This document shows, piece after piece, positions 13,701-26,315 of a stretch of 64,000 nucleotides of DNA. The notes under the pieces were generated by a model. It searched no databases. It saw only the letters and a program-made list of their open reading frames with translations, and was not told where the DNA came from. The stretch's first letter is position 1. Every line of letters begins with the position of its first letter. The position numbers and the translations under genes are program-made. The DNA comes from Sclerurus mexicanus (taxonomy: Eukaryota > Chordata > Aves > Passeriformes > Furnariidae), in the NCBI GenBank assembly GCA_013396755.1, contig VWZF01005688.1:248001-312000 (forward strand), in the 5' to 3' direction.

Positions 13701-14559
13701 GTAGTAGATCAGAAAAATTAATTTGATTATTTGAAATAGTTATTGATGTTATTAATTGGTGGCTGAATCTCTTCCCATCTGGTACTGTTGAAAAGAATGG
13801 AATGTATTTCTTCCTCTATCATGCAGAGAAAAGAAAATGCACTGTTCCTGTCACCAAAAATTTTAAAAATACCTGCATTGAGGAAGGAGTTCAGAGGAAG
13901 ACTGAAAGGTACTCATTCTTTCAAAGTTCATACATGTCTTATGTTTCCATGCCTTCAAAGATATTTGGCTTCAACGATAAACTGGCAGAGTGTGATTGCA
14001 TGGGCACAAATGTTTCCGTTTCTGAGATTCAAAACTGAGGTGGTGCCTCAGTTCAACTATTGATTAATCTGATAAGGCATGAAACAGGGATATTCATTCT
14101 TTTCTGTCACTTACCAGGGCTTGATCCTTTGCCTTTTTTATGAATAGTTATTGCAAAAAAATTATATAAACTTGAAATGAGCAAGAGGTTTACTCCCCAG
14201 TGAATGTCATGATGTGTGATTTCTGGGAAGCAGATTTTCAGCAAATTTTAGTATTTGTGCCTGTCTGGATTTCATGGACAAGTACCACTTTCCATATGTT
14301 GGGAATTTGGACTCTTCTTAGTATTCTACACACAATTTGAATGATTTCCAAGCTCTTCCATCCACAGGTCTCAAAATTTGCCTGGGTGTACAAATATGGC
14401 ATCTGGATTCTCTTCAGAACTAGGATTTGACATGTTTCAGAAATGCAGAACCTTCTAGATAACATTGTTAAATATTTTGGTAGGTGGGTCCATTGTTCTG
14501 TCACACTTTCAGCTTGTTATATTACATCAAAATGTTTATTGAGTTCATTTTTTATCTTG

Positions 14560-14900
14560 CAAAATGACTTACTGTATGAATTGACCCACATTACTTAATG
14601 AGAAATAATTTTAAGCCAACCTTAATGTGCACCTTGGTACAGATCATACAATTGCCACTAATTATCTGATGCAAAGATAGTGCTAAATTTACGGGTTTTG
14701 ATGCATGCTGTTAACTGGGTGTTAAGGCAGTGTCATTTCATATAGTTCATTTACTGTTTTGTTGACATTATGAAATAATTAAAACAATTTGAACATTACT
14801 TTTAATGGGCAGTTATTGTCTCTTAACTGATTTCTCAAATATGATTTGACATAATTTTCTGAAATAATACAGTATCCTTAAGTCACCGGGTTTATTCTTG
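14560..14900. promoter_or_regulatory. Conserved-element-like block (candidate enhancer)
   Basis: About 340 bp free of recognisable repeats. It has CTAATTA at 14658-14664 next to 'tctgatgcaaag', overlapping ATGCAT/GCATGC palindromes at 14701-14708, 'gaaataattaaaacaattt' near 14771, and 'ttaatgggcagttattgtct' near 14801 with a SOX-type ATTGT core. Dense homeodomain, POU-like and SOX-like cores are typical of developmental enhancers; the assignment is inference. Confidence 0.28.
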
Positions 14901-17900
14901 TTATCTCTATTTTTCAATTAGCCTTTGATTTTTTTTTTCCTTCGATATGTGAAATGGCTCAATTATAATTTAGGACCTGTTGTTTTTCTCATTTTTGCTT
15001 TAGTTTTTCTCTCCCTCTGCTCAACTGTCTTTTGTAAAATCTGTTTTGAATATAAACCTTTATGATTTGCATACAGCCTAAATTCAACACAAACCCTTTG
15101 GCATTCAAAAAATGCTACTTCTGGTTTTTGGCCTGTTGCATTCTTCCCACAAAGTCCGGAGGCTGTTGTTTGTGTATTTGCTTACAGGACCCTGCTGTCA
15201 TCTTTTGACTATTTCCAAATACCCGTTTTGGTTCTTTTTCTTAGAGAATCCAGCAGAAGCAGTTAGGACTTGGGTCTTGCAATGGAGGTTCTTCTATTCA
15301 TTCTGTGGTAATTTGAAGGCAGCATGTCTTATTCCATTCACTAAATGAAAAGCTGTTTCAAAGACCTTGCAGGACTTAAAAGTACCCGCAATCATTATTC
15401 TTCAGTGACAAATTGGAGTTCTTACGGACATCTTTTCAAACATGTCTGGCAGTACACCCCTGGAGAGACTTCAGTCAGTGGCTTCCTTTTGAACAAGGTT
15501 CCCTCATGATTGATTTGAAGACATCAGGGAAAAGAGAAGGAATGGGAATTGTGTCTATTTTTTTCTTTTTTTTCTGAGTGCAAGTAAAGAAAAAAGAGGG
15601 GTAATCTAGGCAGAAATGGTGAAACATAGGTAGCTAATTCCAAAAGTGTAATCCTGGAAACCCTAAACTCAGTTACTGACTAACCCTGGCAGCACAGAGT
15701 TTGAATAGGAGCATCAGTGATAATTTCACTTACGTTTTGTTTGTGAGAATAGACATCTGAGACAGATTTTACCTTCTTCGTGTATCTCAAAAGTGGTGTA
15801 TCTCTTAATGCAAATCAAAGCTTATATTACGTAGAGTCCTCATCAAGTTGTGGCTGCTTGTTCCTGATTCCTTATAACTATTAGTTGCTCATCTTGTGAT
15901 TGTGCTTTTAGATTTATTAAATACATGGGCAGGCGTAAGTTGTGACTATAGCTGCAAAATTAAGAAGAAGGAAAAATGAGTTTATGTACAATGAACTAAC
16001 ACCCTATCATTTGTTAACTCATTTTACATTTTAGCAGACAAAAGCAATACCACTCCCATATGTTGCAGGTATATAAAGCTTATACAGGCTTGTTCATGCC
16101 AAAGATTCAGTAAGATTTCATAGTTCCAGAATAGCTCCCAACCTAGCAAAAAGAGTGCTCTGCTGGAGAGGGGTTTTGTGGGTTTTAACCAAAACAACGT
16201 TTTGATCTCAGTATAGAAAAGGAAGGAGCTGCCCTTATTTCTAAAATAACATGTGATATCCCTTTGCTTAAGCCCTGAATGACGGAGCATAGGAGATGGA
16301 AGCAAGTCTGAGGCTGCGGGCTCTTTGAGTGGAGGCAGGAACTGGGTTGGTATGGAAGAAATAATGCACCAAATTGGAAAAAAAAAAAGAATATAGATGT
16401 TACTAGGAGTTTTTTTGTCTTTTAGTTAATGCTTTTTTTACTGGATATTGAGATACTATTTTAGGATCCCTGTTTCTGTATACTGTATAAGAGGCCTGAA
16501 TGCCTGACTTGAGATTTTAGAGTGCTTAATGCTTCCATAGAAATGCTACAAAAGTTCATCTTCATGGTGCCTAAATTGTTCTTGGACCTAGCTGCAAGGG
16601 GTTGTATGGTAAAAACACTTATTTCCCTGACATGCTGCCTTTTCTTGACTGAGATCAGGAAAATAGTGCTTCCAGGAAGTGGGATGCAGCAAGCCTAAAT
16701 TAAATTTGTCATTTATTTCTAGTGTTATGTTAAAAGCTTGTATTGACCTCCTCTATGAAGACTGATATTTAAAGGAAAACTAAACAGTTAATGGCATTAC
16801 TAAAGTATCTAATATGGAAAGATAATGGCTTGCATTATCTGCAATCTTGATTACAGAAAAGATTCTATCATTTTGTATCTATTTAGGATAAGAAGCAAAC
16901 TTTATTATTTTTCCTTCATTTTTTTTCTGTTAAACCAGCGGCGGGGATTTCTTTTTCCTGAAAATTTTTGATAGTCCTTTATCTACCTGTCAACATTGAT
17001 GAGAATTCTTTTACGGTAACCCTTGTATCAGCAATTTCAAATGAGGTCAGTATCCTTCGGTGTTTCTGCCTTACATATGCAGTTGCAGAGAGAAAATACC
17101 CGAATCCTGTACAAAATTACATGCCTACTTGATAGTTGTTGTAGCTATGTAAAAGCACAGCCACAGGTTTTGTAGCACAGACTGTTTTATGAATTGTGGA
17201 AGGGATGAAATTAAAAAATATAACAACTTTTGAATTCACAGTAAAAAAGTTACAACTATTAAGACTGACTGGTTTTGGTCTTGTTTTCATAAAACAACGA
17301 ATGATGTTTTTTTTAGTAGACTAGTAACAATTTATTTTCCATGTGTTGTTCATTTACCTTCGAAATCTGTTCTCCCACCTATGTTAGATAAATGGTCTAC
17401 TATAAATTGTTGATATTTTGTTAGGTAAGCATAAATAAACAAGTCTATTCATTAAGGACTTTTATACCAAAATCACCTATGGAAAAGGCTACATTTATTA
17501 CCTGTGTTCTTTTAACTTATTGTTTATATCAGGACAGTTTCATGTCAGAGAAATTAACCAGTAACACGTTACAATGTTTATAGGATGATGTATATTGTTT
17601 AGAATGTAATAATGTGCTAGGTACATTCCTGTAAAACTTGAAGACTATAAACAAGTTTGTAAGTTCTTGATTTCCAGGCTGCTGTTAGATATAAATTCTT
17701 TCAGGTTTTGGCAAATGCAGTTTGTTCTTTGTGACAAATGTGGTATAAATAGTTGTCAAGAGGGTAAAAAAATTTTCATGTCCTGCTTCAGTCACTGTAG
17801 ATAGAACCTCCTGTACTCTCAGTTACTGAATGTTTTGTGAAGCTCTCCTGTACTTTTTAATACCTTTTTAAGCCACAGTTAACAAATCAGATTCTTCTTT

Positions 17901-19470
17901 CCTCCAGCTTGTTTATTAGTGATCTCAGTAAGCTGCAGGATTATGGCATCTCCGTGAATATTTTCAATTATATTTGTTCAATTTGATCAGATCCAAAGTT
18001 GACTGTGTATGTGCATTAGTGGTTTACCCTAAAGGGTTTAGAGACCTGGAGAAGCAATAGCAGCCATTCTGCTAGAAGTAGGAAAATTGAATCAACTATA
18101 AACCTTTTCTCTTTCCATTTTACATTGGTGGAATAGGGTGTGATGTATTGCTTTTGTTCTGAAACTCACGTGGTCTTTGTGCTCGTAGCTCTGGTAGCCA
18201 CAACTGTAGTCTAAAGCGGTTTGACGTGAGCTGATAGAGGGAAAGAGAAAGAAATGCTAGGAATCTGCAAGCATTCTCCCCTTTACCATAAAAAGAGACC
18301 CACACTGTCCTAGTATACCAAAATTGCAATGGATTCCATTTACCATAGTTCCTAAAGTCCTCAGAAGTCTGAATATTGGACACTGTCTTACACTATTGCA
18401 GATGTGGTCAGGCATTGGTGTTAATATTTCAGATGTCTATGAAAAGTAATTTGGGCAAAATAAAATAAAATAAAAATCCACCTTAACTACATGATCTGAG
18501 TACATTTGAATAAAGATAGTCTAATCTTGCAGTCTAGTTATAGCACAAAAATCTTAGTATCTGTGCAGCACTAAAAATGCTATTTTTCAGATATCAAAGT
18601 AAAGCTTGAGGCTAAAAGACCTCTGGCTTATTTCCAATTTACATCCATATGGCTTCCTGACTCCTACAATAAGAAACACTGTATTCCACCATCCCTGTGG
18701 CTCTCTTGTAATTTATTTACCTGGGGAAGATCTTCTTTTAGATGCAGCATCTGGTTTTCAATGATTTCCTGCTCTTAGCCAGCTGAATTGACTGAACAAG
18801 AATGAGGTCAAGTCTGTTGCCTCAGGTCACATATTGAATGAATGCCTGAGCTTGGATTTCAAGTGAGGACTGGAGTATTCCCTCTTGTTTCTTTGCTGCT
18901 TGCAGTAAATTCGTATTTTAAAATGTCAGGTGTATTTGGGAATAATCAATCTGTATTATACACAAGCAGAAAATTATAATGCTTAACCTGGTACTTGCCA
19001 AGTACATGCATAGTTCTTGCAAATGTTATGTATCAAAGCAGCTAGAAAGCAGGAAAAGGGTAGAGTATTTTACAGTTGAAAATTTAAACATATATAAAGC
19101 AATAAAAATTACCATAAACTGGTAAATACTTTTTTAAACACTTTTTTAACATCAGATAATTATTTGCATTAATGACAAATTTAGCATGATGCTATTTCCT
19201 TTAAAGGTACTTAAGTGAGAAGAAAATGTGTTCCTTCTTCTTCTCAATGATAAGTTATATTGTGTGCATCTTTATAGGAATCTGAATTAGAGAACCTTGA
19301 ACCTCTGTATAACATTTTTGTGATATTCTGCTTGCATGCTCTTTTTTTTTTTTAAATTAAACTTTAAGTACATTTTATATAAGGAGCTGGGGAAATTCAG
19401 TCTTTATATCATTGCATTGCAAAACTTTAATTGTGATTAAGGGTATAGAAAAATAAGTATCTCTATAGTA
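14901..19470. other. Gene-free unique sequence
   Basis: Apart from (AAAAT)4 at 18457 and homopolymers, nothing is recognised. A local CpG patch ('ccagcggcggggat', near 16936, then 'tacggtaacc' and 'ttcggtg') precedes 17070 and could be another conserved element. Confidence 0.55.
18457..18476. repeat. (AAAAT)4 pentanucleotide repeat
   Basis: Four copies of AAAAT (written 'aaaataaaataaaataaaaa'), with no SINE or LINE body attached upstream that I can recognise. Confidence 0.9.
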
Positions 19471-19797
19471 CACAGAATCACAGAATATGCTGAATTGGAA
19501 GAGACCCACAAGGATCATCAAGTCGAACCCTTCATGCTGCACAGGACCATCCCCAAGAGTCACACCATGTGCCTGAGAGCATCATCCAAACACTTGAACT
19601 CTGTCAGGCTTGGTGCTGTGACCACTTCCATGGGGAGCCTGTTCCAGTGCCCAACCACCCTCTGGGTGGTTTCCTAATATCCAAACTAAATGTTCCCTGA
19701 CACAACTTCAGGCCATTCCTTCAGGTTCTTCCACTGGTCACCACAGAGAAGAGATGAGTTCCTGCTCCTCCTCTTCCCCTCATGAAGAAGGAAGTAG
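19471..19797 (-). mobile_element. CR1 LINE fragment (5'-truncated, 3' end present)
   Basis: This is the 3' end of a CR1 non-LTR retrotransposon, read on the minus strand. On the plus strand it opens with 'cacagaatcacagaat', which is the reverse complement of the ATTCTGTG repeat that ends CR1 elements instead of a poly-A tail. The characteristic block around 'ttggaagagacccacaagg' follows, then 'ggagcctgttccagtgccc' and the 'tcaccacagagaagagatga' segment. Homology fades near 19797, so only about 330 bp survive, as expected from 5' truncation during target-primed reverse transcription. The wording of the internal block differs from the copies at 23.96 and 51.65 kb, so it is probably another CR1 subfamily. 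It has no coding capacity. The open frames crossing it on both strands are shadows. I see no clear target-site duplication, which is usual for CR1. Confidence 0.93.
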
Positions 19798-22700
19798 GAA
19801 TAATTATGCTCCCAGCTCTTGAAATGAATCTTACAGTCAGTCAGCAATAGCAGTTACCCATAACAGGAGTTTAAACAGCTCCTGGCAATGTTAAGAAGTC
19901 CTTTCCTATCATTCAGAGGTTGAAAAAAAGAAAGAAGCTGTGTCAGTCAGCAAAGAGACACAGTTCAATGAAAAATAACAGAAAGCCTTGACAGGAATTA
20001 TTTTGACCCATGACACTTTTTTATTTCCTTTACTTTCTGACCTTATTTCTGGAGATAATGAAAGGGACCCTTAGAAGAAATGTATGAGAAATTTCATGTT
20101 CTTTTCTTGGCTGTGGAAACAGTGTCATGTTAGGAATCCTGTAAATCCAGAAATAGGCTGGAATGACCTAGGAAAGACTGCATATTATCAAAATCAAAAA
20201 AAAGGAGGGACTTTTTTTTTTTCTTTTAAGAACCCACTGTCTTGTTCATGGAGTTTGATAGGAAAGCAAAATTGTCCCTGTTTTCTCCACAAAGTGTCCC
20301 CAGGAAGGGTAAGAGTGCTCTCCTTTACTGTAGTGTCCCAGGAGCCTGTGAGTTGAGAGCAAAGAAGAAATCCTGAAAGGAGTTCAAGATACAGCAGAGC
20401 AGGGATAGGAAAAGCACAGGCTGAAGCTGATGTCAAGGGGGTTTGTGCAGCCTATGAGAATCCAACTGTTTCTCTGAGCTGGCATTTGGAATAAACAAGC
20501 ATAGAATTTGGAGACTATTCGGGCCATATTTTGTTTTATCCTATGAAATACATAGAGGAAAGCTGTAAGTTTATCCTGCTGCACTTATGCAGTGAACCCA
20601 CAGTCAGAGTACGTTTTCACTGTGGTGCTGCTGATTCACTGTAGCATGAAATAAGATGGAGCAGTCAGTAGTTAATTCCCTTGAATGGATTTAAAATGCA
20701 AAAAAGAATTAGTTTGAAAAAGTTACAGCCAAGTTATTGATGGAATAATCAAGCTAGTTAGGAATAAACTTCTAAAATTCTGTATTATAGAGGGAAAAGC
20801 TTTTTTGTGTGGTGTCAGTATTGTTTAGAGGATGTGGGGTTTTTTATACATCGAGAATTTATAGAATCTCTTTGCTTAATTTCAAATAGGCTTCCTTACT
20901 ATCACTTTACTGAAATGCTTGAATTTATAGGAGAGCATTTAATGAACAAGAGAGCTAGTGCTTAAGTAGAAAATATTCAACTTGGCAGAGCTAAAGAACT
21001 ATTAGTTCATTTGTAAGAGGAATACAGGATTTTCCTGCATCTTCATTTGGACACAGCTTGGAAATATTTGCATCCTCTTTATATCATCATGTTTCAACTG
21101 CTATCCATCAAACAGAAGATACTTAGTTCTACCTTCTGTATGGATAAAGCTGGAAGTGAGATAGGCATAATAAAAATCAAGGAGCAGAACAAATAAGTGA
21201 TTTCTATTAGTCTAAAATGACAGTCAAGTTACAAAAGAAAGACATTATTCAGATACTTCAAATATGTTTTGAAGAGGATGTTTTAAGTATATATGAATGT
21301 TGCATTGTTTTGAGGTTACAATTCTTAGCCGATTGCAAAACATTTTCTGCCTATATTCTGGCACAACTAAGAAATAATCTATAAAGTGGTATTGACTTGA
21401 ACCATGAGTGGACTTGGACCCTTAAAAATTAAATTTTCATTAAATACAGTATATACATCCAAATGCTTTATTTTTCCTTATGCAAAATAGTCTTTACTGG
21501 CATTTTTTGTTTTGGTAAAGGTCCTTTTGAGTGTACATTTTGCAATTACTGCTCTTTTAATGCTGCTGCAAGTTTTAGAGTTTATACAACAAGCCTTCTA
21601 TACAAAGTTTACTTAAAAAGAAGCCTCTCCCTTTGCTCCTTCAAAGGCACAAAACCCATAAGCTGCGTATATGCTTTGGAGGAACGCCAGGACTGGTTGG
21701 ACATACCTACTTGTAGTGAATGTGTACTTTCTGAGTGATGCTTACATGGGAGTACCAAGCTCTTGCTGGGCAGGGATGTACTTCTTGAGTGAAGTACAGT
21801 GGAGAACAGTGCCGGCTGCAGAATGTACTTGAAAAATAGAAACAGATTAGTTAGCTTTCTGTTATCATGGTTACAATGACAGCAGATGTCAATTTTTGTT
21901 TGTGTTGATGAAAAATAGTCCTGTAACTTAGACCATAGCGAAGGCCTAATGAACTCCCCAGACCTTCTCTTTTCTTAGAGGCATGATCTGTCCTGAAGTG
22001 GTTATAGCTCAGCTGAAAACCTTTTAAGATATTTGTTACGAAGTGTAAGTGGTCCTAGACATGTCTAATGCTGCTTTCCTCTGAAGAGCCAGAGGAAAGC
22101 TTCTGGACCTTCCTCTGCAGTGCAATGTTGCCTTGGTAGATTTCCATCTGTTTGTTAACAGTCACATGGCACTATCTGAAATGTGACTTTCATCATAAAA
22201 TGCACAGGTGTAAGTAAAAGCTCTGCACTGGAGGAGTAAAAATATTTCACTGTCCTGCATAATATTATTAAATAGAAAGTTTATACCTCTCTTTCCATTG
22301 TCTGCTTTTTGAAACTTTATTCTCATCCCTCTATCTTCTCACTTTAGTGTGTCATTAAACTTCTTAGATGGAATAGTGCATACCAGTACCTTTTTCCTTC
22401 TTTACTTTCTCACAGTCTGCTTTTGAGAGCTGGTTTCATTGGTGTTTTTTTGCAGCACACTAGATATTGCAATACTGTGCTTTGAATAGTCAAAAGTTGT
22501 TTCTTTGAGCTATTACAAGGCCAAACCTATGCTCCAACCTTTCTATGTATATCTGGATTGGAGTTGCTTTATGGACTAATTTATTTCTACATCAATTAGT
22601 AATCATTATTAGTTATTAATTATTTATGTGGCTTCAGCAGGTGGATTTAGGGACTCATTGTTTGATACACATAGAGCTAAAGAAAAGATAGTCTCTACTT

Positions 22701-23961
22701 CATAGAACTTAATGTTTAGGATCCCCATGCTATCTGTCTGCAAGAGGTGCATTCTTATCGTAGTTTCTAATTCTCTTAGATTTTGCATTTGTTTTCTCTT
22801 TTATAAGGCATTGTTTTGGGAAGAGGTCCCTTATCCACAGGTTAACAGTATCAGAGAGATATTGCATTGTGATTTATTTTTTTTTTTAGTTACTTGAAAC
22901 CACTCACTTCATTTAAATTTCCATCAATTCAAAATTTCCTCTTTCCCTTGAGCATACTTTTTTCATATTTTTCATTCAAAGTACTATTAATACTTTCTGA
23001 GTATTCAGCAGAAAACTAAAAATGTCTCTTGAGCTACTCAACCTGATTTAATTGGTTTTGGTGTATGGCAAGCTAAATTCAGATCTCCATTTATCAAACC
23101 CCAAGTCTCTCCTCCCCTCTAAAACTGAGCAGTGTTCAGGTGAAAAAGAAATCATGAGACGAAAAGTCTCTTTGAGACTGCATAAAAATTTAGTAAAATT
23201 CACAGGGTCACTGAAGTGCAGGAATTAAAAGCAAGTTGGATTCTTGTACCTCTCCCTCTCCCCTCTCAGTTCCCCCACTCCTTCAGTGGTTCTCTAAGCT
23301 CCTGGACTTTTATTCCTGACAGCCTTCCAGGTTTCTCTGAATTTGTTTGAAGTCGTATTTTAACTTTGTTCTTTGTTTCTCCGTTTTTTACTTGTGCTGG
23401 CACAAAGAAAAAAAGGTGGTGGAGTGCATAAGAATATAAAATATTTTTTTCTTGTGTATCAAAGACAAGCAGTATATTCAGAGGGTCAGCATTCCCTTTT
23501 TCCCTGAAGAATTTCAATTTCTAGGCTCCTTGAGGTATATGTGCAGTTGAGTAAGTATCACCTTAAAAACTTTGTTTTGTGTTGAAATTTAACATGCTTT
23601 CACACAGTTACCTTCCAACCCCTCTAAATTCTACCTGCTAAGCTTTGCTTACTGTAGACTTGTCAGACTTCAGGAGAATATACATACATACAAAGCTTGA
23701 AAATAAATACAACAGAACTTGAAAATACAATTGTAGATATCTGGAAGAAGTTAATTAATTCCTTTTCAGTTATTTACATGCCTAAATAAAAGATCTGGCA
23801 TGCGTGCTTGTCCTGATCTTGGCTAAATGTCAATTGTGTAATAGTTCACACTTTCAGGACTTGGGCATTTTTATTTCAATTCTATGCTGTTACCACCCCA
23901 CGTGCCTCTGGGTCTCGTGGTTTATTTTTCTAAAACTAGATAGAAGAGGAAAAAGGCCCTC
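19798..23961. other. Gene-free sequence between two CR1 fragments
   Basis: No gene or mobile element recognised. There is an A8/T13-type inverted homopolymer pair near 20195-20223, which gives low-complexity open frames on both strands, and the TAAT cluster at 22585-22632. Confidence 0.55.
22585..22632. promoter_or_regulatory. Cluster of TAAT homeodomain-type cores
   Basis: Within 45 bp are CAATTAG (22593-22599), TAATCATTA (22600-22608), TTAGTTATTAAT and TTATTTATG. This is a tight run of TAAT/ATTA cores in both orientations. It could be a binding array or simply A+T-rich sequence. Confidence 0.2.
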
Positions 23962-24370
23962 AGATCAAAGACTAAGAGAATTGGGATTGTTCAGCCTGGA
24001 GAAGAGAAGGCTTCAGGGTGACCTAATTGTGGCTTACCAGTACCTAAGGGTAGCCTAGAGGGAAGATGGAGGGAGACTACTTACAAGGGCATGTAGTGAC
24101 AGGACAAAGGGGAATGGATTCAAACTGAGAGTAGATTTTGATTAGATATTAGGAAGAAATTCTTTACTCTGAAGGTGGTGCGGCACTCGAACAGGCTGTC
24201 CAGAGAAGTTGTGGCTGCCTCATCCCTGGAACTGTTAATGCCAGGCTGGATGGGGCTCTGAGCAACCTCGGCCAGTGAAAGGTGTCCCTGCACACAGCAG
24301 GGGGGTTGGAGCTGGAACTACTAGATCTTTAAGGTCCCTTCCAACCCAGGCCATTCTATGCTTCTGTGAT
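23962..24370 (+). mobile_element. CR1 LINE fragment with remnant of the reverse-transcriptase ORF C-terminus
   Basis: This is a plus-strand CR1 3' fragment of about 410 bp, ending at 'ccattctatgcttctgtgat', the CR1 terminal motif. The 5' part (about 23965-24058) still reads LRELGLFSLEKRRLQGDL in one frame, which matches the conserved tail of CR1 ORF2 (the endonuclease/reverse-transcriptase protein). The frame then stops at the TAG ending at 24058, and downstream sequence matches the rest of the tail only at nucleotide level ('attaggaagaaattctttac'). The 3' UTR block 'tttaaggtcccttccaaccc' sits just before the end. The copy is inactive: it is heavily 5'-truncated and has a premature stop. Its orientation is opposite to the copy at 19.47 kb, and the two internal sequences differ enough to be separate insertions. 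Confidence 0.95.
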
Positions 24371-25904
24371 AAAGTAATTCCTCTGTGGTCTTCTCAGTTG
24401 TATTACTGTGTAGGTCACCATTAAAATGGCTCAGCAGTATAGGAGAAAGGTAAAGTTTGGGTAACCCTTTTACTCATTTGCAGTTACATGAAGTATAGAC
24501 TTATCTGTTAAGGATGCTGATTGCCATCATGTCTTCACCAAAAATGAACATTTTCAATGCTTGATAAAATTATATTTTGGGTGACTAAATAAATATTTGG
24601 AAAGTAAGCAATTTACTTTGGGAGGTGGGGGCTGTTATTTGTAATACATTGGTTGAACTGTTACATTGAAAGTTTGTAAGATGAAAAATGCTGACTTAAA
24701 TAATGGAGAAGTCAAATGAACCGCCAACAAGTTGAATCCAGAAGGAAGAAATAAATGAGAAATGAGCTTTCTAGCAAAAGCTCGTGAGCAGAAGCCCTGG
24801 AATGGGCTGGGGAAATATTTCCAGTTTCCACTTACAATATACAGCTTGTTTATAGATGGGACTGTGGTGTGTGTTTCTACCAGGAAATTTTGGGCTTGGC
24901 TGCCGTATATGCAGTGAAGAGTTTGAGGGAAGGAAGGGGGAGACACATGAGCAGCACTCCTTCACATTTAAGTAATCTGTCTTGTGAATAATGTTTAGTT
25001 ATGGCAAAGACACACCAGGGGAAAAAAAAGTCCCTGCAGCACCTGTATATGAGAAAGATAGAAAATCTTTGTATGGTGGTTACTAGAAGGGAGTAGAAGC
25101 ATCCAAAGTCTTGGATGGCTGTGGATAAAGCAAGAGAGTTAATGGCTTAGCTAAGTGGCTTTAAGACTATAGAGTAAACCTGGACTGAAATGATCCCTGG
25201 TATAATTAGAGAGGCTGCACTGGAGTTGAGAAAAGGTGAATCAAGCCCTGAGCCTGCACATCAACATGCTGCTCAGATTTCTGGGAGATCATGGAAAATA
25301 ACTGAAATGATTACTGGGGTAATATATGGACTTGTAAAGGTAAATCTTAAGAGCTTCAGTGCATTAAGCTCATTTGTAGGAAGATTCTGGTATGGGAACA
25401 CTTTTGAACTGAGTTACATAAACCAGAGATTTGTCCTACTAACTGGTGATTCGGCTGGGAGCAAGGGGAACAGAGGGTTTGACTGAAGGTTACAAATTCT
25501 GGTTATGATCCCTGTGCATGGTAGATGCAGTATTTAGGGTAACTTGAGGATGCTGATAGGGAGAAATAGCTGTACCAAGGTATGCTTTGTCAGCAGCTTT
25601 GAAAATGCAAACACAATGCTTTACCAAACATTGCCTCTTTTATAGAAAGACCTTATCTATCATTTGAAGATCTACCAATTTGAGAATCTGTGGCAATACT
25701 GGCCAGGGCTGGTGGTGGTGGGTGGGGAGTTCAGTAAAAAATGGTGTTATGTCATCAAGTTATTAATCGTAATCCCTAAGACAGTAAAAATTACAAGTCC
25801 TAATTCCTAAGATAGTAAAAGAACAAAAAGAAGAACAACATTTAGGTCAATGATTAGACTTCTGTTCACATCAGAGTAGAAAGCCTAATTAACTGAGTGT
25901 TTTA
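24371..25904. other. Gene-free sequence
   Basis: One plus-strand open frame of 98 codons (25190-25486) has balanced amino-acid composition, but I recognise no domain and it has no clear splice or promoter context. Confidence 0.5.
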
Positions 25905-26075
25905 TGTCATTTGCAAACATCATCATACAGACTGTGCTCAACTGTGCATCTGTTTGTCAGCGCCAAGGGAATACGCAGGGTTCAGCTAATCGCCATCTTT
26001 GGAGTGTTCATATGCAGTAATCTTCTGTGTTAATTTTAATTAATAATAGACAATCATTACAGAGTTCTTTCACTT
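25905..26075. promoter_or_regulatory. Conserved-element-like block (candidate enhancer)
   Basis: The block has three CpGs in about 35 bp ('cagcgcc', 'atacgcag', 'taatcgcc'), with TAATCGCC at 25986-25993 and the TTAATTAA palindrome at 26035-26042. 'catttgcaaac' and 'acaatcattac' flank these. No open frame or repeat explains the CpG retention. Confidence 0.28.
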
Positions 26076-26199
26076 TAAATTCTTTGATTTGCAGGCTAAG
26101 ACATCCTGATTGACATCTCTACCCTCTGACCATTTGCTCCCTATTAGGGGCAGGTGGAGAGGCACTTGCCAATGCCTGGGGCAGAGTGCAGGGGAGGCT

Positions 26200-26315
26200 G
26201 AATTGCCAGGGTCTATTCTCTGCTCTGCTGCTGACTCCTGCTTTTGGGTACTTGATCTCCAAAGGGGTCCCAGTCCACAGCCCCATTGCGATCTATAAAC
26301 AAAATAATAACCACC
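26200..26315 (+). repeat. Possible ancient MIR-like SINE remnant
   Basis: The segment 'ctctgctctgctgctgactc', then 'tttgggtacttgatctcc', then 'cagccccattgcgatct', then 'aaaataataaccac' follows the order of the MIR-type core and 3' region ('ctctgctactgac..ttgggcaagtcactt..cagtttccccatctgtaaaa..ataataa') with many substitutions. MIR-related SINEs are known as deeply diverged copies in amniotes including birds. The match is by eye and weak at several positions. It sits in a locally G+C-richer patch that also supports a short meaningless open frame. Confidence 0.35.
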
